64,000 bases of DNA from Ananas comosus (GCF_001540865.1 NC_033624.1:795238-859237); one strand, 5' to 3'; positions 36,335 through 46,882 are shown, counted from the first letter of the stretch. Made by a program: numbers and translations. The notes: generated by a model from the sequence alone, not told the origin.

Positions 36335-36440
36335 AAAATGTGAATAATTAAGCTTCAAACTTGGGATCTCGATGACCAACTATTAAGCCCTTTATCACTT
36401 GCGCTAGAGACCTCGAATATCAACCACCAAGCAATATAAA
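36335..36440 (-). mobile_element. Two overlapping SINE head fragments
   Basis: On minus, one fragment reads TCTAGCGCAAGTGATAAAGG through a degenerate B box (CCCAAGTTTGAAGC). Directly upstream sits TGCTTGGTGGTTGATATTCG, the A/B-box interval of another copy. No poly(A) tail is present. Confidence 0.55.
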
Positions 36441-36846
36441 ATAATAATAATAACTGGCATTTAATTAACATTGCCAAATAGGTATAACCAAGCCATTTTA
36501 ATTCAATGTTTCTCATAGTATTATTCCTATCTACAAGTTGTATTTTGTATCCTAGGAATCTGCCTAACCTACTCTAAAGTAGACAGAATAGGAAAAATTG
36601 CACGTTCGCGAATATTTTTCGAACCAATTTACAGATTACTCTAAAACGGTCGGGTGCTCAGATCGCAGTGTTTGCTGCAATCGGAATTACTCGATCGGAT
36701 GTTCATCGATGTCGCATCGCATTTGGTTGTATTAAGCTTTTCATTCTATTTTTAGGTTTATGTAGTACATGAATGTGATTTAAGTAACCTATGGGGAAGG
36801 GCACCTTAATTAGGAAGCTCAACAATCTCAATTGTTTGGTGCAGTG

Positions 36847-37270
36847 TAGAGATGTCAATGGGTCGGATTCGGGATGGATTTTCAAAAACCCTCATCCGAA
36901 TCCGACTCCAAACCCGAGACCCGAGACCCGAAACCGAATCCGACGGATTTTAGAAATTCATATCCAAACCCGAACCCAACCAAAAATCCGAAATCCGAAT
37001 CCGAAAATTTGAACCCGAAACAATTATTTCTTTTTTCAATATTTCAAAACATATTATATTAAATCTAAATTTTTAAAATACAAATTCAAATATAATATCA
37101 AATATATATATATATATATATATAATACAAAATAAATTCGGATTCAGATTGGATTCGGGTTCGAGACGAGTACAGTCAAAATATATATCCGAATCTATAT
37201 CCATTTAGCATCCAATACATCCGTTTTATTTGGATAAAATTTGGAATATCCATATTCATTGATGTGACTA
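36847..37270. mobile_element. hAT-type MITE with 8-bp target duplication
   Basis: A perfect 8-bp duplication GTGCAGTG flanks the element at 36839-36846 and 37271-37278. Termini TAGAGATGTCAATGGGT and the complement of TTCATTGATGTGACTA are imperfect inverted repeats. The interior is a series of CCCGA/CCGAATCC degenerate repeats plus a (TA)n run. An 8-bp duplication is the hallmark of hAT elements. There is no transposase. Confidence 0.78.
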
Positions 37271-38304
37271 GTGCAGTGGCTCACTGCAGTGTTTGGTTGT
37301 CTTGTGTACCAACCTGACCTAAACCCAATAATTTGTCCCTTAAAAATTACTTTAAAAACACGGAAAAAAGGACATGAATAATGTTTCAATTATGATGAGG
37401 AGGTACAATTTTAGAATACCATTAATGCTCATCGCCAATTTGTTTCTGTTTTCAAGTAGAAAGTTGACTTGTTGCGGAACAGATTAGGTTTTGGATCAGG
37501 TTGGCTTGTAATAAAAAAAAAAAAAAAAAAAAGGTGTTCAAATTAGGAGAGAAAAAATTCCAGGTCAGGTAGAGAGAAGATAATGACAGGCACATTGTGC
37601 TTTAAATAAATAATTTTAAGCATGGGTCCAAATTTATGTTATTTAACCAACTCGATAAGAGAATTAAGGGGCCATTTCCATACAAGATTTTTACAAATTT
37701 ATTATCTTAACAATTAATGATATTATAATGAACAAATTAATAATACTATTCTTAAGGACTGTTAATATGTTGATTTACTAACGGTCGCACATAGATTAAT
37801 TTATGCAATATAGGCAAGCACATCGGCACTTATATTTTACAGTAAAAAGTAAAATAATTGAAAATACTTTTAATGAGAGCATACATATATAGAAGAGTTC
37901 TTACATGTAAGATATAGGAATGGTGGAGAGTGATAAAGAGGAGAGCTAATGTTAAAGATTGGGATTTAAGTTGAGGTTCAACATGTGTCAAAAGAGCTCA
38001 TCAATTTTCCCTTTGATGCATAAACTTTGGCCCCACCATCTAATCCATTTGTTGTATATTTAGCCTTTTGAGGTCACCTATGCTTATCCATAGGGTTGGC
38101 CTTATCATCGCCAGTGATACCAAGGACAGATCGATATTCACAAACTTCTTTTTTTTTTTTTTTTTTTAAAAAAACATGCTTTAAACTCTTTTTTGTGAGT
38201 TTTTTTCTTTTCTTTTTTTTTTTTTGGTGTTATGCAAGGGGATTTCTCTAATTAGACCAACAAGTGTACGAAGGGCAAGTAAAAATATTCAACTTATGGA
38301 CCAA

Positions 38305-38459
38305 TTGTCTTTAGCGCAAAAAGATTAATGGTTAGTTTTCGAGATCTTAAATTTGAAACTTTGTTTTTTTATATTTCCTGCTAAGTTCATTTAATTTTAA
38401 AAAATAAACAAAGTGAATAACTTGCTATATTTCTCTCTCAAAAAAAAAAAAAAAAAAAA
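38305..38459 (+). mobile_element. Old SINE copy with imperfect target duplication
   Basis: Internal sequence matches the SINE family (AGATTAATGGTTAGTTTTCG, TGCTAAGTTCATTTAA, AACTTGCTATATTTCTCTC, A-run) but both boxes are degenerate. Flanks TCAACTTATGGACCAA (38289-38304) and TCAACTCATGGCCAAC (38460-38475) are a diverged duplication. Confidence 0.75.
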
Positions 38460-38647
38460 TCAACTCATGGCCAACATGCACATTTGATTTCTAAAGCTAA
38501 TCTTACATGTGATTATTTCGTGGTAAGAAAAAAAGACGAAAAAACACAACTTGAGATAAAAGCAAGTGTTTAGTAAGGTAAATGTTCAAAAAACTAACAA
38601 CACTTTTTGCAAGTTAGCTCCACAACTACTCCCGCATATCATTGTAT

Positions 38648-38675
38648 CTTTTTTTTTTTTTTTTTGAGAGAGATT
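38648..38675 (-). mobile_element. 28-bp tail-only retroposon with 13-bp duplication
   Basis: A T-run plus GAGAGAGATT, the reverse complement of the SINE/LINE tail, sits between perfect copies of CATATCATTGTAT (38635-38647 and 38676-38688). Confidence 0.65.
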
Positions 38676-38812
38676 CATATCATTGTATTACCTCTGCAAA
38701 TGTATTACATTTTCTTTGGTCTCTCTTCTAGCTTCTTTACCCTACCGGTCTTGTGCATTCTAACGAAACACAATATATTCTTTTATATTAGAATTATATC
38801 TCTTATGTTAAT

Positions 38813-38945
38813 AGTATCTAGTACGATTGGTAAAAAATTTAATAGTTGACATTCGAGATTCTAAATTCAAAGACTGATGTTTTTATATTTTTAGTTATGT
38901 TTATTTTTACAACATAAATAAAACAAGTATCATTCAAAGATAACT
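38813..38945 (+). mobile_element. Diverged SINE fragment
   Basis: Follows the SINE layout (GTATCTAGTACGATTGGTAA, TAGTTGACATTCGAGATTCT, TTAGTTATGTTTATTTTTAC) with degenerate boxes and no tail. Confidence 0.5.
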
Positions 38946-39145
38946 TATGTCAAGATATGACACCGAGGGAGGGATCGAACATTACAACGAGCCAAGTTTT
39001 TCAAATGTGATTGAATGAGAGTTTGAAAGAGAGCCCGAATGATGCATGTGTTTGGTGTGGTGGCGCAGTCACTTACAATGGGGTACATGGCTTCGCAACT
39101 ATAATATAATGTCTATGTACTATATATATGAACATGTATATTATT

Positions 39146-39197
39146 TTTATTGAATGAAACAGATAGTGTGTTATCTTTCTCTCTCAAAAAAAAAAAA
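39146..39197 (+). mobile_element. LINE 3' end fragment
   Basis: TTGAATGAAACAGATAGTGT, then GTTATCTTTCTCTCTC and an A-run: the same terminus as the LINE at 919-1420, in opposite orientation. The upstream limit is not visible. Confidence 0.6.
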
Positions 39198-39811
39198 ATG
39201 TACATGCAAGAGTCCAAATAATTACTCATTATTTCTCTTTTGATGGGTCAAAGAAGTACTTGCAATGACCATTAAAGAAACCTTATACAAACATTTCCAC
39301 AGAGAAAACTGACAAGGATAAAAAAAGTTACCAATTAAACATCCCCCCTCAAAGTTGCAACAGGTCAAAAGAATCATCATATCCCTAAGGAGCCATTAAA
39401 ATCTCTCATAAATTTCTCTCACCCGAGATGGACTTTGAACAGGAAAGGTCAAATCAACATTCTCCTTCTCCTCCTCAAGAGGCTTCTATCATTAATTGTT
39501 TACGGAAGTGCATTCCAAATGGCAAAAGAATATGATTGAATGATGTCAGATGTAGCACTCATCTTAAAGAAATCAAATGCGACGTTGGAAGGGAGAGTAA
39601 AATAAAGGAAAAATCAAGAAAGATTGGAGTCAGCAATAGGGAAAGATAAAAAAAAAAAAAAAAAAAATAGTGGTCAATTTGGATACAAATTCAGGATCAG
39701 CACAACACATTTGCATCCAAATCCTACAAGTTGGGACAACTGAGTAGGACTGATCTTGACCTGTTGTAGAGTAAAATACGCAATTATAAAAAATAATATA
39801 GAATTAATAAG

Positions 39812-39957
39812 CCGAGTTTTGAGAGATTCGTAGGAACGTTGTTATAATTAATCTATCTTTTTTTCTTTTCTCCTCGAGGTCCAGACTGTCTTAAACTGTA
39901 GTCGTATTCATCTACTAATTGAATAAAGCAGTAGTATGCTTTTTTTTTTTCAAAAAA
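39812..39957 (+). mobile_element. 5'-truncated LINE copy with 17-bp target duplication
   Basis: A perfect duplication AATATAGAATTAATAAG lies at 39795-39811 and 39958-39974. The 146-base insert ends in GTATTCATCTACTAATTGAA, TAAAGCAGTAGTATGC, a T-run and A-run, collinear with the last about 80 bases of the LINE at 919-1420. Confidence 0.75.
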
Positions 39958-39974
39958 AATATAGAATTAATAAG

Positions 39975-40963
39975 GTAAACGTTTCATTCCAAAAAAAAAA
40001 AAAAAAAAAAAGTGCATTAGAGAGTGTGGTGTTATAAACTGAGTTGAATTTACTAATATCCGTACGATTTACTAAAGATGGTCGCTGTTTACTCACTTGA
40101 TTTAATGAGATTCAGTAAATCTTATTCTTATTGAGTAAATATTGCTCTATTAGTGGCAACATCAATCGTAGGGCATCATCTCTTTTCACCTTTCTAATAC
40201 GAGGGTGATACTCGGTGCATTGAGATATTTGATTCGCGTATGTCTAAAGCTTAAATTTCTATATTGCAATCACAAAGAATAAAATTAGTCACCGTTCAAA
40301 GTAGAAGCTTTATTTTTTCTTTTTACTTTGCTATCATCCGGGTTGTTGTTAACTTACTTCTCCAAAATATTTCTCTAGAATAAATTTAAATTTTACATGT
40401 TCACACATCATAGTCCATAAGAAAATGCAAAAAGTCCCTTAAAATAAGGTTTCCTCAAGGACCTCACCCAACCTAATCCCAGCTGGGCTCTAGCTTGGAA
40501 CCCAAGCCTTCACATGAAGCCCAAAAGAGTTGGGCCAATGAGGCTCATGGTCTTAAATACTTTTTAATCTGATTTTGTGTGTTTGTGTGTGGGTGTGGCT
40601 TCAGTACACTATGATAGATAGGTACAATTTCAGGAATTCTGAGGGTAACAACTTGTAGGAAAGTACTATGATCAGCTTAAAAAAAACAATGGAAAATATA
40701 AATGCATTTTTTTAATGGTAGAACAGGAAAAAAAAATAAAAAAAATTTGCACATGCAGTACATGAAGCGCCAATTAATGTTAATGTTGATTAATAATAAT
40801 CAACCCTAAATAATTGTTCAAATGGAGAATATGAAATAGAAAAGTTGAAATTAGACAAAACTCATTCAAAAAGCCTAAATATCCTTTTTATTTGTTTAAT
40901 TCTTTTTTTTTTCTTTTAGCATGAAAATTAATAAAATAATAAATAAATAACATTTCACCGAGG
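39975..40963. other. Intergenic, no gene seen
   Basis: Begins with an A-run (39991-40011). A patch with AGCCCA/TGGGCC motifs lies near 40480-40560 without an adjacent start codon. Otherwise AT-rich. Confidence 0.45.
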
Positions 40964-41405
40964 GATGTAAAACGGGCCGGGTGGGCCATCGACATGGCCT
41001 AGCACCCGTATCGGCCCAGCTCGGCCCGAGCTTGAAGGCCGCATTGGGCCTCTCCTCTTGGGCTCGACGGCCTGGCCCGACCAGGTATGATATATATATG
41101 TTTTAAAAAATCTAAATATTTATTATATTATAATTATTTTTATGAATCTTAAATTTTAAACAGAAATAATTATTTGTTTATATTTTAAATTATATATATT
41201 TTTTAAAAAATAATAAAATAAAATTTTTTAGGAGCCAGTCTGGAGCACGGCACGGTCCGAACCTTCCAGACTGAAGGACCATGCTGGGCCAGTGACTTGA
41301 TAGCTCCGGTTCGACACGACCCTACCCGAATTTGAAACCTGGTCAGACCGAACCGGCCCTAGCCAGAATCGGCACGTAAAATGTGGGCCGGCGCGCCCAA
41401 ATTAC
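40964..41405. mobile_element. Possible hAT-like element with GC-rich ends
   Basis: GC-rich ends with GGGCC motifs (GGGATGTAAAACGGGCCGGG at left, GTGGGCCGGCGCGCCCAAAT near the right) enclose an AT-rich core. The terms GGGATGTAA and, in reverse, GGGGTGTAA suggest inverted termini. The target duplication is not convincing. Confidence 0.4.
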
Positions 41406-41691
41406 ACCCCAAATTCCACCATAGCTTTACCTCTTGTCGAACTATTTGATTGAATAGTAAGCCTCCACCAAGCCGCGGTTTCCTCGTTCTCATCCAAAAC
41501 CACCCCACGATCTACGCAAAGCCACGATCCTGCCCCTTTACTCTCCTTCGTAATTTGCACAAAATTAGCCGAGGGCAAAATAGGAAAACCGCTCACTAAA
41601 AATTACAAAACCACGGCACTCCACTGTGACCGGTTCAACTAAACCCCCAAATCCCAAAACTAGGCGCCGACACCCCGTTTTCTCATCCCGT

Positions 41692-41698
41692 TATATAT
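41692..41698 (+). promoter_or_regulatory. TATA box of the universal stress protein gene
   Basis: TATATAT lies 110 bases upstream of the start codon, in a pyrimidine-rich context. Confidence 0.5.
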
Positions 41699-41807
41699 CT
41701 CTACTACCATCCCCACCACGACGACGACGAGGTTCCCTTTTTCCCGTTTCCCGCTTCCCGTTCCCTACGATTCCCGGTTCTCAGGCGAAGCTTCCCCCCC
41801 GGCGTTC

Positions 41808-42731
41808 ATGGCGATCGCGTCGCGTCGCATCGTGGTGGCGGTGGACGAGAGCGAGGAGAGCATGTACGCCCTCTCCTGGTGCCTCAAGAACATCGTCGCC
41901 GCGTCGGCGACGGATGCGGCGGAGCACGGCGGCGATGCGCGCAAGGACACGATCGTCCTCCTCCACGCCCGGCGACCCCGCACGATCTACCCTCCCATGG
42001 ACGGGACGGGTGAGCTAGCTAGGGTTTCTCACACTACTCCCTTCCCCACCCCCCTTCGTCCTCTTCGAGTGGCATTTTGGTAATTAGGTTGGAAATCGCA
42101 GGGTACTTGTTCTCGGCGGACATCGTGGAGGGCATGGAGCGGTACGGGGCGCAGCTGTCGAAGTCGGTGATGGAGAAGGCGAAGCAGCTGTGCGCGGAGT
42201 TCCCCGATGTGAGCGCGATGATGATACAGGGACGGGGGGTTTTGGTGTGGTGGGCATTTCTTGCGGCCGTTGATCTCACGATGGACGGTTGTGATGTGTG
42301 CAGGTGGTGGTGGAGACGAGGGTGGAGAGCGGGGATCCGAGGGACGTGATCTGCGAGGCGGTGGAGTCGATCAAACCCGATATTTTGGTGATGGGGAGCC
42401 ACGGCTACGGTCCCATCAAAAGGTGCGTTACACCGCAATTTTCTCCTGTATCATCATCATCATCATCATCTTCTTCTTCTTCACCTGTTTAACATCTCAG
42501 TAAACTTGCACAGAGCCCCCTCAGCTCTAGATTATCTCTGCGACGGTCTCTAATTAATAAAACTTATAAAAACAGCTTAAAGTGTTTTTATCACTCACTA
42601 AATCCTCATACCTTTATTTCTGAAATGCTTTATGTTATTAATTTTGCAGGGCCTTTTTAGGAAGCGTGAGCAGTCACTGTGCGCAACATGTTAAATGCCC
42701 CGTTCTCATAGTAAAAATGCCTAAGCACTAG
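41808..42731 (+). CDS. Universal stress protein (UspA family)
   Basis: Four exons (41808-42009, 42102-42208, 42304-42422, 42650-42731) join in frame to 169 residues, the size of single-domain plant USPs. The fold starts with RRIVVAVDESEESMYALSWC (strand 1 and the nucleotide-binding Asp). The C-terminal part has the ATP-binding pattern G-x2-G-x9-G-S in MGSHGYGPIKRAFLGSVSSH, followed by the last strand CPVLIVKMPKH. This pattern predicts an ATP-binding USP. Such proteins are soluble and usually stress-responsive; the specific role is unknown. Intron 3 starts with a (TCA)n-(TCT)n microsatellite (about 42451-42480). Confidence 0.94.
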
Positions 42732-43550
42732 AAGATGAAAACGTGTGTTTTGGTGTTTATCCAGTTTTAAGGAGACGTAATATTTGGTGCATATAACTTA
42801 TATATCAATCAAGAGCTGATGATGAACGTTGTATATTTTCACAAATAAGAGGCTTGTTTGTCATGTTTATTTAAGTGAATTGTTGTCAATTTTGGTTTTT
42901 TTAAATGCCTACGAAAGCTAAACTTTTGTATTGTGGGATAAGGATTCACTGCGACAACATGCCATCTTCATATGGTGTTTACTAATCTGTGTTATTATGT
43001 TCGGCCTTGGAAAATTTACTTTTTTTTTTTTCGTGTTTGCGTTTGTCTCGTTGAGGCTCAACACATGCCTAATGAAATGTGAGGGTAGACCATTTGAGTT
43101 AAATAGGTCGGGTTGGGTTGGGTCGTGTCGGTCCATTTTATTGGCTGGGTTGGGTTGAACCGCCTTGATCTGTTAGTAGGTTGGATCAAGTTGAATTAGG
43201 CTTATGTTGGTTGTCCCTGCTCTGGTTGGGTCGGAGTTTATCTTGGATATTAATCATAGTTTCATCACGACTCTCATAAATTTTAACTGGAAGCTGTTCC
43301 AAGTTTAGAGGGTGTTTGGATATCTGTAGCTCGAGTCCGACGGAGATCATGAGTAGCGTTAACTTGACTTTGCTACCATCCAGCACGAAGTCGAGAACTG
43401 TATGAGAATTCAGGACTCCCTCTCACGCTCCGTCACAAAGTGATTTTGTCAACTTCAAGCATTCTAACAAATACACCACTCCGGACTTTCTTGAACTGTT
43501 ATGCACATCCACGCGCCCAGTAAATGTGAACTAATAAGTTACCCAAACAA
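42732..43550. other. Spacer downstream of the stress protein gene
   Basis: No gene seen. A GGGTTGGGTTGGG-type stretch at about 43105-43175 resembles pieces of hAT-like elements. The remainder includes the USP 3' UTR. Confidence 0.45.
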
Positions 43551-43707
43551 CAGACCGTATCTAGAGCAAGTGGTAAAAGGTTTGGTGGTTGGTATTCAAG
43601 ATCCGAGTTTTAATTCTAGTTGATTCATATTTTTAACTAAGTTTATTTCTAAATGAAATAAACGAAACAGATAGCGTGCTACCTATCTCTCAAAAAAAAA
43701 AAAAAAA
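43551..43707 (+). mobile_element. SINE, copy with 9-bp duplication
   Basis: CTAGAGCAAGTGGTAAAAGG, a degenerate B box (GTTTTAATTC), TAAGTTTATTTCTAAATGAA, GCGTGCTACCTATCTCTC, A-run. ACCCAAACA repeats at 43541-43549 and 43708-43716. Confidence 0.8.
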
Positions 43708-43784
43708 ACCCAAACAGGGTTTTGTTGGACTAAGACCTAACTAAACCACAAGAGCCCAACCCAATTGAACAGTATAAAAAAAAA

Positions 43785-44132
43785 GGATAAACTTCAAATA
43801 CCACCCGGTGGTTTTGTATTTTGTCGCTTTAGTACTCTGTGATTTAAAATATATCAATTTAGTACATTGAGGTTTTTTTTTTTTTTTTGGTCAGCTCCTC
43901 CGTTAATATTTCGTTAAATTATATGCAAAAAACTTTAGATACCCACGTAAGTTTATTGAATATTTACTTTAATGTCTTTTAGTTTTAACTTTATCACTGA
44001 TTTAACGAAAAAAATTAGTAAAAAATAATAAAAAAAATAAAATTATATGGTATTAAATTGATATATTTTAAATTATTATGTACTAAAATAAGAAACTGTA
44101 AAACCATCTCGGTGGTGGTCTTTAAAGTTTTC
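43785..44132. mobile_element. Mutator-like foldback MITE
   Basis: Long imperfect inverted ends of about 75 bases: the left arm holds ACTTCAAATACCACCCGGTG and ATTTAAAATATATCAATTTA; the right arm, reversed, holds the matching ACTTTAAAGACCACCACCGA and AATTTAAAATATATCAATTT. Runs of nine (43776-43784) and ten A's (from 44133) flank it, consistent with a 9-bp duplication. No coding. Confidence 0.65.
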
Positions 44133-44163
44133 AAAAAAAAAATTCACAAGAGTAATCTCACGG

Positions 44164-44206
44164 CACGTGAAGTACACGTGGCGCGTCGGCTGGTGGTTCA
44201 CACGTG
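44164..44206 (+). promoter_or_regulatory. Triple G-box cluster upstream of RPL29
   Basis: Three CACGTG cores (44164-44169, 44175-44180, 44201-44206). The outer two lie in an inverted arrangement GGCACGTGAA ... TTCACACGTGCC, about 75-115 bases upstream of the TATA box. Confidence 0.6.
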
Positions 44207-44279
44207 CCGATGCTACGCGAACGAAAACCGACTCAAAGAATAGTTCGGGAGGGTAGTTTAGTAATTTGAATAAGCCCCC

Positions 44280-44320
44280 TATAAAAGCCTCGTCTCCGTC
44301 GATCGAAGAAGAAACCCTAA
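44280..44320 (+). promoter_or_regulatory. RPL29 core promoter: TATA box and telo-box
   Basis: TATAAAAG at 44280-44287 is followed by the telo-box AAACCCTAACCCTA at 44312-44325, near the predicted start of transcription. Telo-boxes are a known feature of plant ribosomal protein genes. Confidence 0.7.
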
Positions 44321-44530
44321 CCCTAGATACTGCTTCGTCACTGCCGTTCCCCGCGCGCTCGGTGCAGACTTTGGTAAGCCGCTTCCCATCTTCTTCTTCT
44401 TCGGTTTTTTATTCGATTCAATTCACGATTCTATTTCAGTTTACTCTCTCCAATCCATCCTCCCTCTTCTTTTTCTTATTTTTCTGTAATTTTTCTCCTT
44501 TTTTTTTTTGGTTGGGTGATTAGATTAGAA

Positions 44531-45289
44531 ATGGCGAAGTCGAAGAACCACACAGCGCACAACCAGTCGTATAAGGCCCACAAGAACGGGATCAAGAAGC
44601 CCAAGAGGCATCGCCAAACCTCTACCAAAGGGGTAACCCCCCTTTCTCTCTCTTTTTCCATTTTTATTATTGTTATTTGTTTTTGGTAGAAATGTACTGA
44701 GATCCCCTTAACTACAGGCCGATTTGAAATAGACCCTCAACTTTTATCTTTTTTCGTTATCGGAACTCATCAAATTTTGATTTTTTGTTTTTTTTGGGGC
44801 TTTAAGTTATTGTAGTTAGTTGAATTGGCGATTTTGATACTTTTAATGGCTCTTTTAGTTATTTGTTGTTAAATCTCATTGCAATATATGCGGCTTCATT
44901 TGCTAATAGTGGTTAAAAGCATTGAATTTAATGGAAATGCCTGTAAACTTAACAAAATACTTGATGCAACTAAATTGGTAACACCCGAAAAAGAAAATCT
45001 GAAGTTCAAGGTGCGGATAACAGAAATAATATTTAGGGATCTATTTCAAATTAGCTATAGTCTTACATTTTTATCTCAAATGTGTCTGTTCTGTGTTTAT
45101 GCTATTCGTCATTTGTTATAGTTTGTATAGTTCTCCCTCGAGTGATGCTAATGCTTTCCATTTTCTAATGCTCTAATTTGGAAATCATATTTATGGTTGC
45201 AGATGGATCCGAAGTTCTTAAGGAACCAGAGGTACGCGAGGAAGCACAACAAGACGAGCGGAGAGGCAGGCTCTGCGGCTGAGGAGTAG
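44531..45289 (+). CDS. RPL29: 60S ribosomal protein L29 (eL29)
   Basis: Two coding exons, 44531-44632 and 45203-45289, give 62 residues, the normal size. The start [20 protein letters not shown] and the [20 protein letters not shown] block followed by [10 protein letters not shown] are diagnostic of eL29, a small basic protein of the large cytosolic subunit. A further intron in the 5' UTR is likely: donor after 44373 (TTTG|GTAAGCC) and acceptor ending at 44528, two bases before the ATG. The intron between coding exons contains a foldback element (separate entry). Confidence 0.97.
44705..45065. mobile_element. Foldback MITE inside the RPL29 intron
   Basis: The left arm (ACTACAGGCCGATTTGAAAT, then AGACCCTCAA and CGTTATCGG) pairs with the reversed right arm (ACTATAGCTAATTTGAAATA, then GATCCCTAAA and TGTTATCCG), about 50 bases each. 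It fills most of the 570-base intron. No target duplication was fixed, so the ends are approximate. Confidence 0.55.
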
Positions 45290-46285
45290 AGCATGTGATA
45301 TTGGAGCAAGAATTATAAGATTAAGTTTTCTTAGTATTTTTTTTTCTTTTCAACTAAATGTAGGATTTTGCTCTTATCTGCAGTGCCACAATGATCTCTG
45401 ATAATTTACCTATGCTATGATTTGTCTTTCTGGAAACATGAATTTAGTTTCTTTTAGTTGTCATGGTTTTTCGATCTTTTTGTTGTGCTGCATTTTTCCT
45501 ACGAAGGAAGTTTTACTTGCTTGACAAAGTGTGTTTCGAAACTGGACATGAATGCATTGTAGGTAATTTTTGCAATATTAATCCTCTGTGCTAATATTTG
45601 GTATACACAATCTTGTAACTGTGTATTGTATTGGCGTAATCTGTTAATTAGCAATTTGTTCCTGTAACTTTTGTATAGCTTGTGTAGGATGTTTAATACC
45701 TTACAAGCTTTTGTTTTCTGTACATTATGAATCACGATACATTGGGTCGGTTTTGTAGGACTAGTTTTAAAAGATTTTTGAAATTGCTGTGCTTTCTGAT
45801 TTTGAATTGTAATTCATTGTAGCTTTTTCCCGCCAAGGCTGCAGTTGCACTACTTTTCTCATTCGCCTCAGGATTTGATTTTTTTTTTTTTTATTTTAAC
45901 TTGGTCATTTAAAAATTTACAAAAGGGATACACCCATTGAGGTTTAAAATCTGAATTCAATAGTGTCTGAGGTTTTGGTTCTTTGTCACACCATGTACTT
46001 TGTTTACATCACCCTGCAAAATAGTATTTTACTTTGCCTTTTAGTTTGTGGAAATTTAATCTCTCTTTTCAGCAGCTTACAACTATATGATATTAAACCA
46101 GCAATAAAACTTTGGTTTTTTGTTTTTGAGATGTTGTTCTGTGCATTTCTCTTTACTTTGAGAATAGTTGATGTTTCTTTTTTTTTTTTATAATTTTGTG
46201 CATTATGAGGTATGGTTTACAGTTTACGGTACTTTGTCTTTTATGTTCATCATATTTTCCGTGGATTTGTCAATCATTTGGCTTG
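45290..46285. other. Spacer, no gene seen
   Basis: Holds the RPL29 3' UTR and AT-rich DNA with T-runs (about 45879-45893, 46175-46190). Confidence 0.45.
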
Positions 46286-46882
46286 TCGGCACCGGTGCGA
46301 CGGGTTGGCTATCGGTCCCAATGCCGGGTGTTTGCCAGAGTATGGTCGGAGGAGTAAGCTCCTCCATGAAATAATGCAATTTAGAGATGTTTGATTCTAA
46401 GGCCCTGAGAAGCAATTGGGTCGGGCTGCGGCAGGCTGAGGTGCGCTGAATGGTCCAAAACATGTTTGAATTGAGCCAGAGAAGTGAACAAGCAGACTCC
46501 AAAACATGTTTGAATTGAGCCAGAGAAGTGAACAAGCAGACTCCGGTGAGGAGGTTGTCAGCGCCGCCACAAACATGGTCAGCTTGATGGTGGTGAGCCG
46601 TTGCATGTTCGAGGTCAAGGGAGAGTAAGTCGAGCGAGTTCAAACAAATAGTGGCAAAGCTCATGACAGACCGCGGCGATGGTGAACATGGGGTACCACG
46701 TTCCGAAAGTAGCCTGGATGGACGTGCAGGGCACCGAACGCCGCACGAAGGAGGTTCCACGCAATGCTCAGTCGGATTGTGGCTTGGATGCCGTCTTGGC
46801 TCAATGCGAAGGCTCCGGCAGCAAGGACTGCAGAGAGCGGCTCATCGACAGCAACGTCAAAGCTCTACTGCTGGTTATTTAG
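46286..46882 (+). pseudogene. Flavonoid 3',5'-hydroxylase (CYP75A) pseudogene fragment
   Basis: Pieces in several frames align in order to the middle of a CYP75A P450, the enzyme that hydroxylates the flavonoid B ring. They are: GATGWLS, YGRRSKLLHEIMQF, LRQAEVR, MFELSQRSEQ, NMVSLMVVSRCMFEVKGE, SSEFKQIVAKLMT, VPKVAWMDVQGTERRTKEV and RLIDSNVKALLL. It stops just before the oxygen-binding AGTDT helix and lacks both the N-terminus and the heme-cysteine half. Frameshifts, stops (for example TGA at 46447, TAA near 46625) and a 44-base tandem duplication (units at about 46456 and 46500) show it is dead. The assignment comes from recalled family motifs; another clan-71 P450 is possible. Confidence 0.75.

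Noticed and set aside
46224..46760. 178-residue open frame on the minus strand
   Set aside because: It is antisense to the CYP75A-like pieces, which match in order on the plus strand; it contains the 44-bp duplication and no motif of its own.
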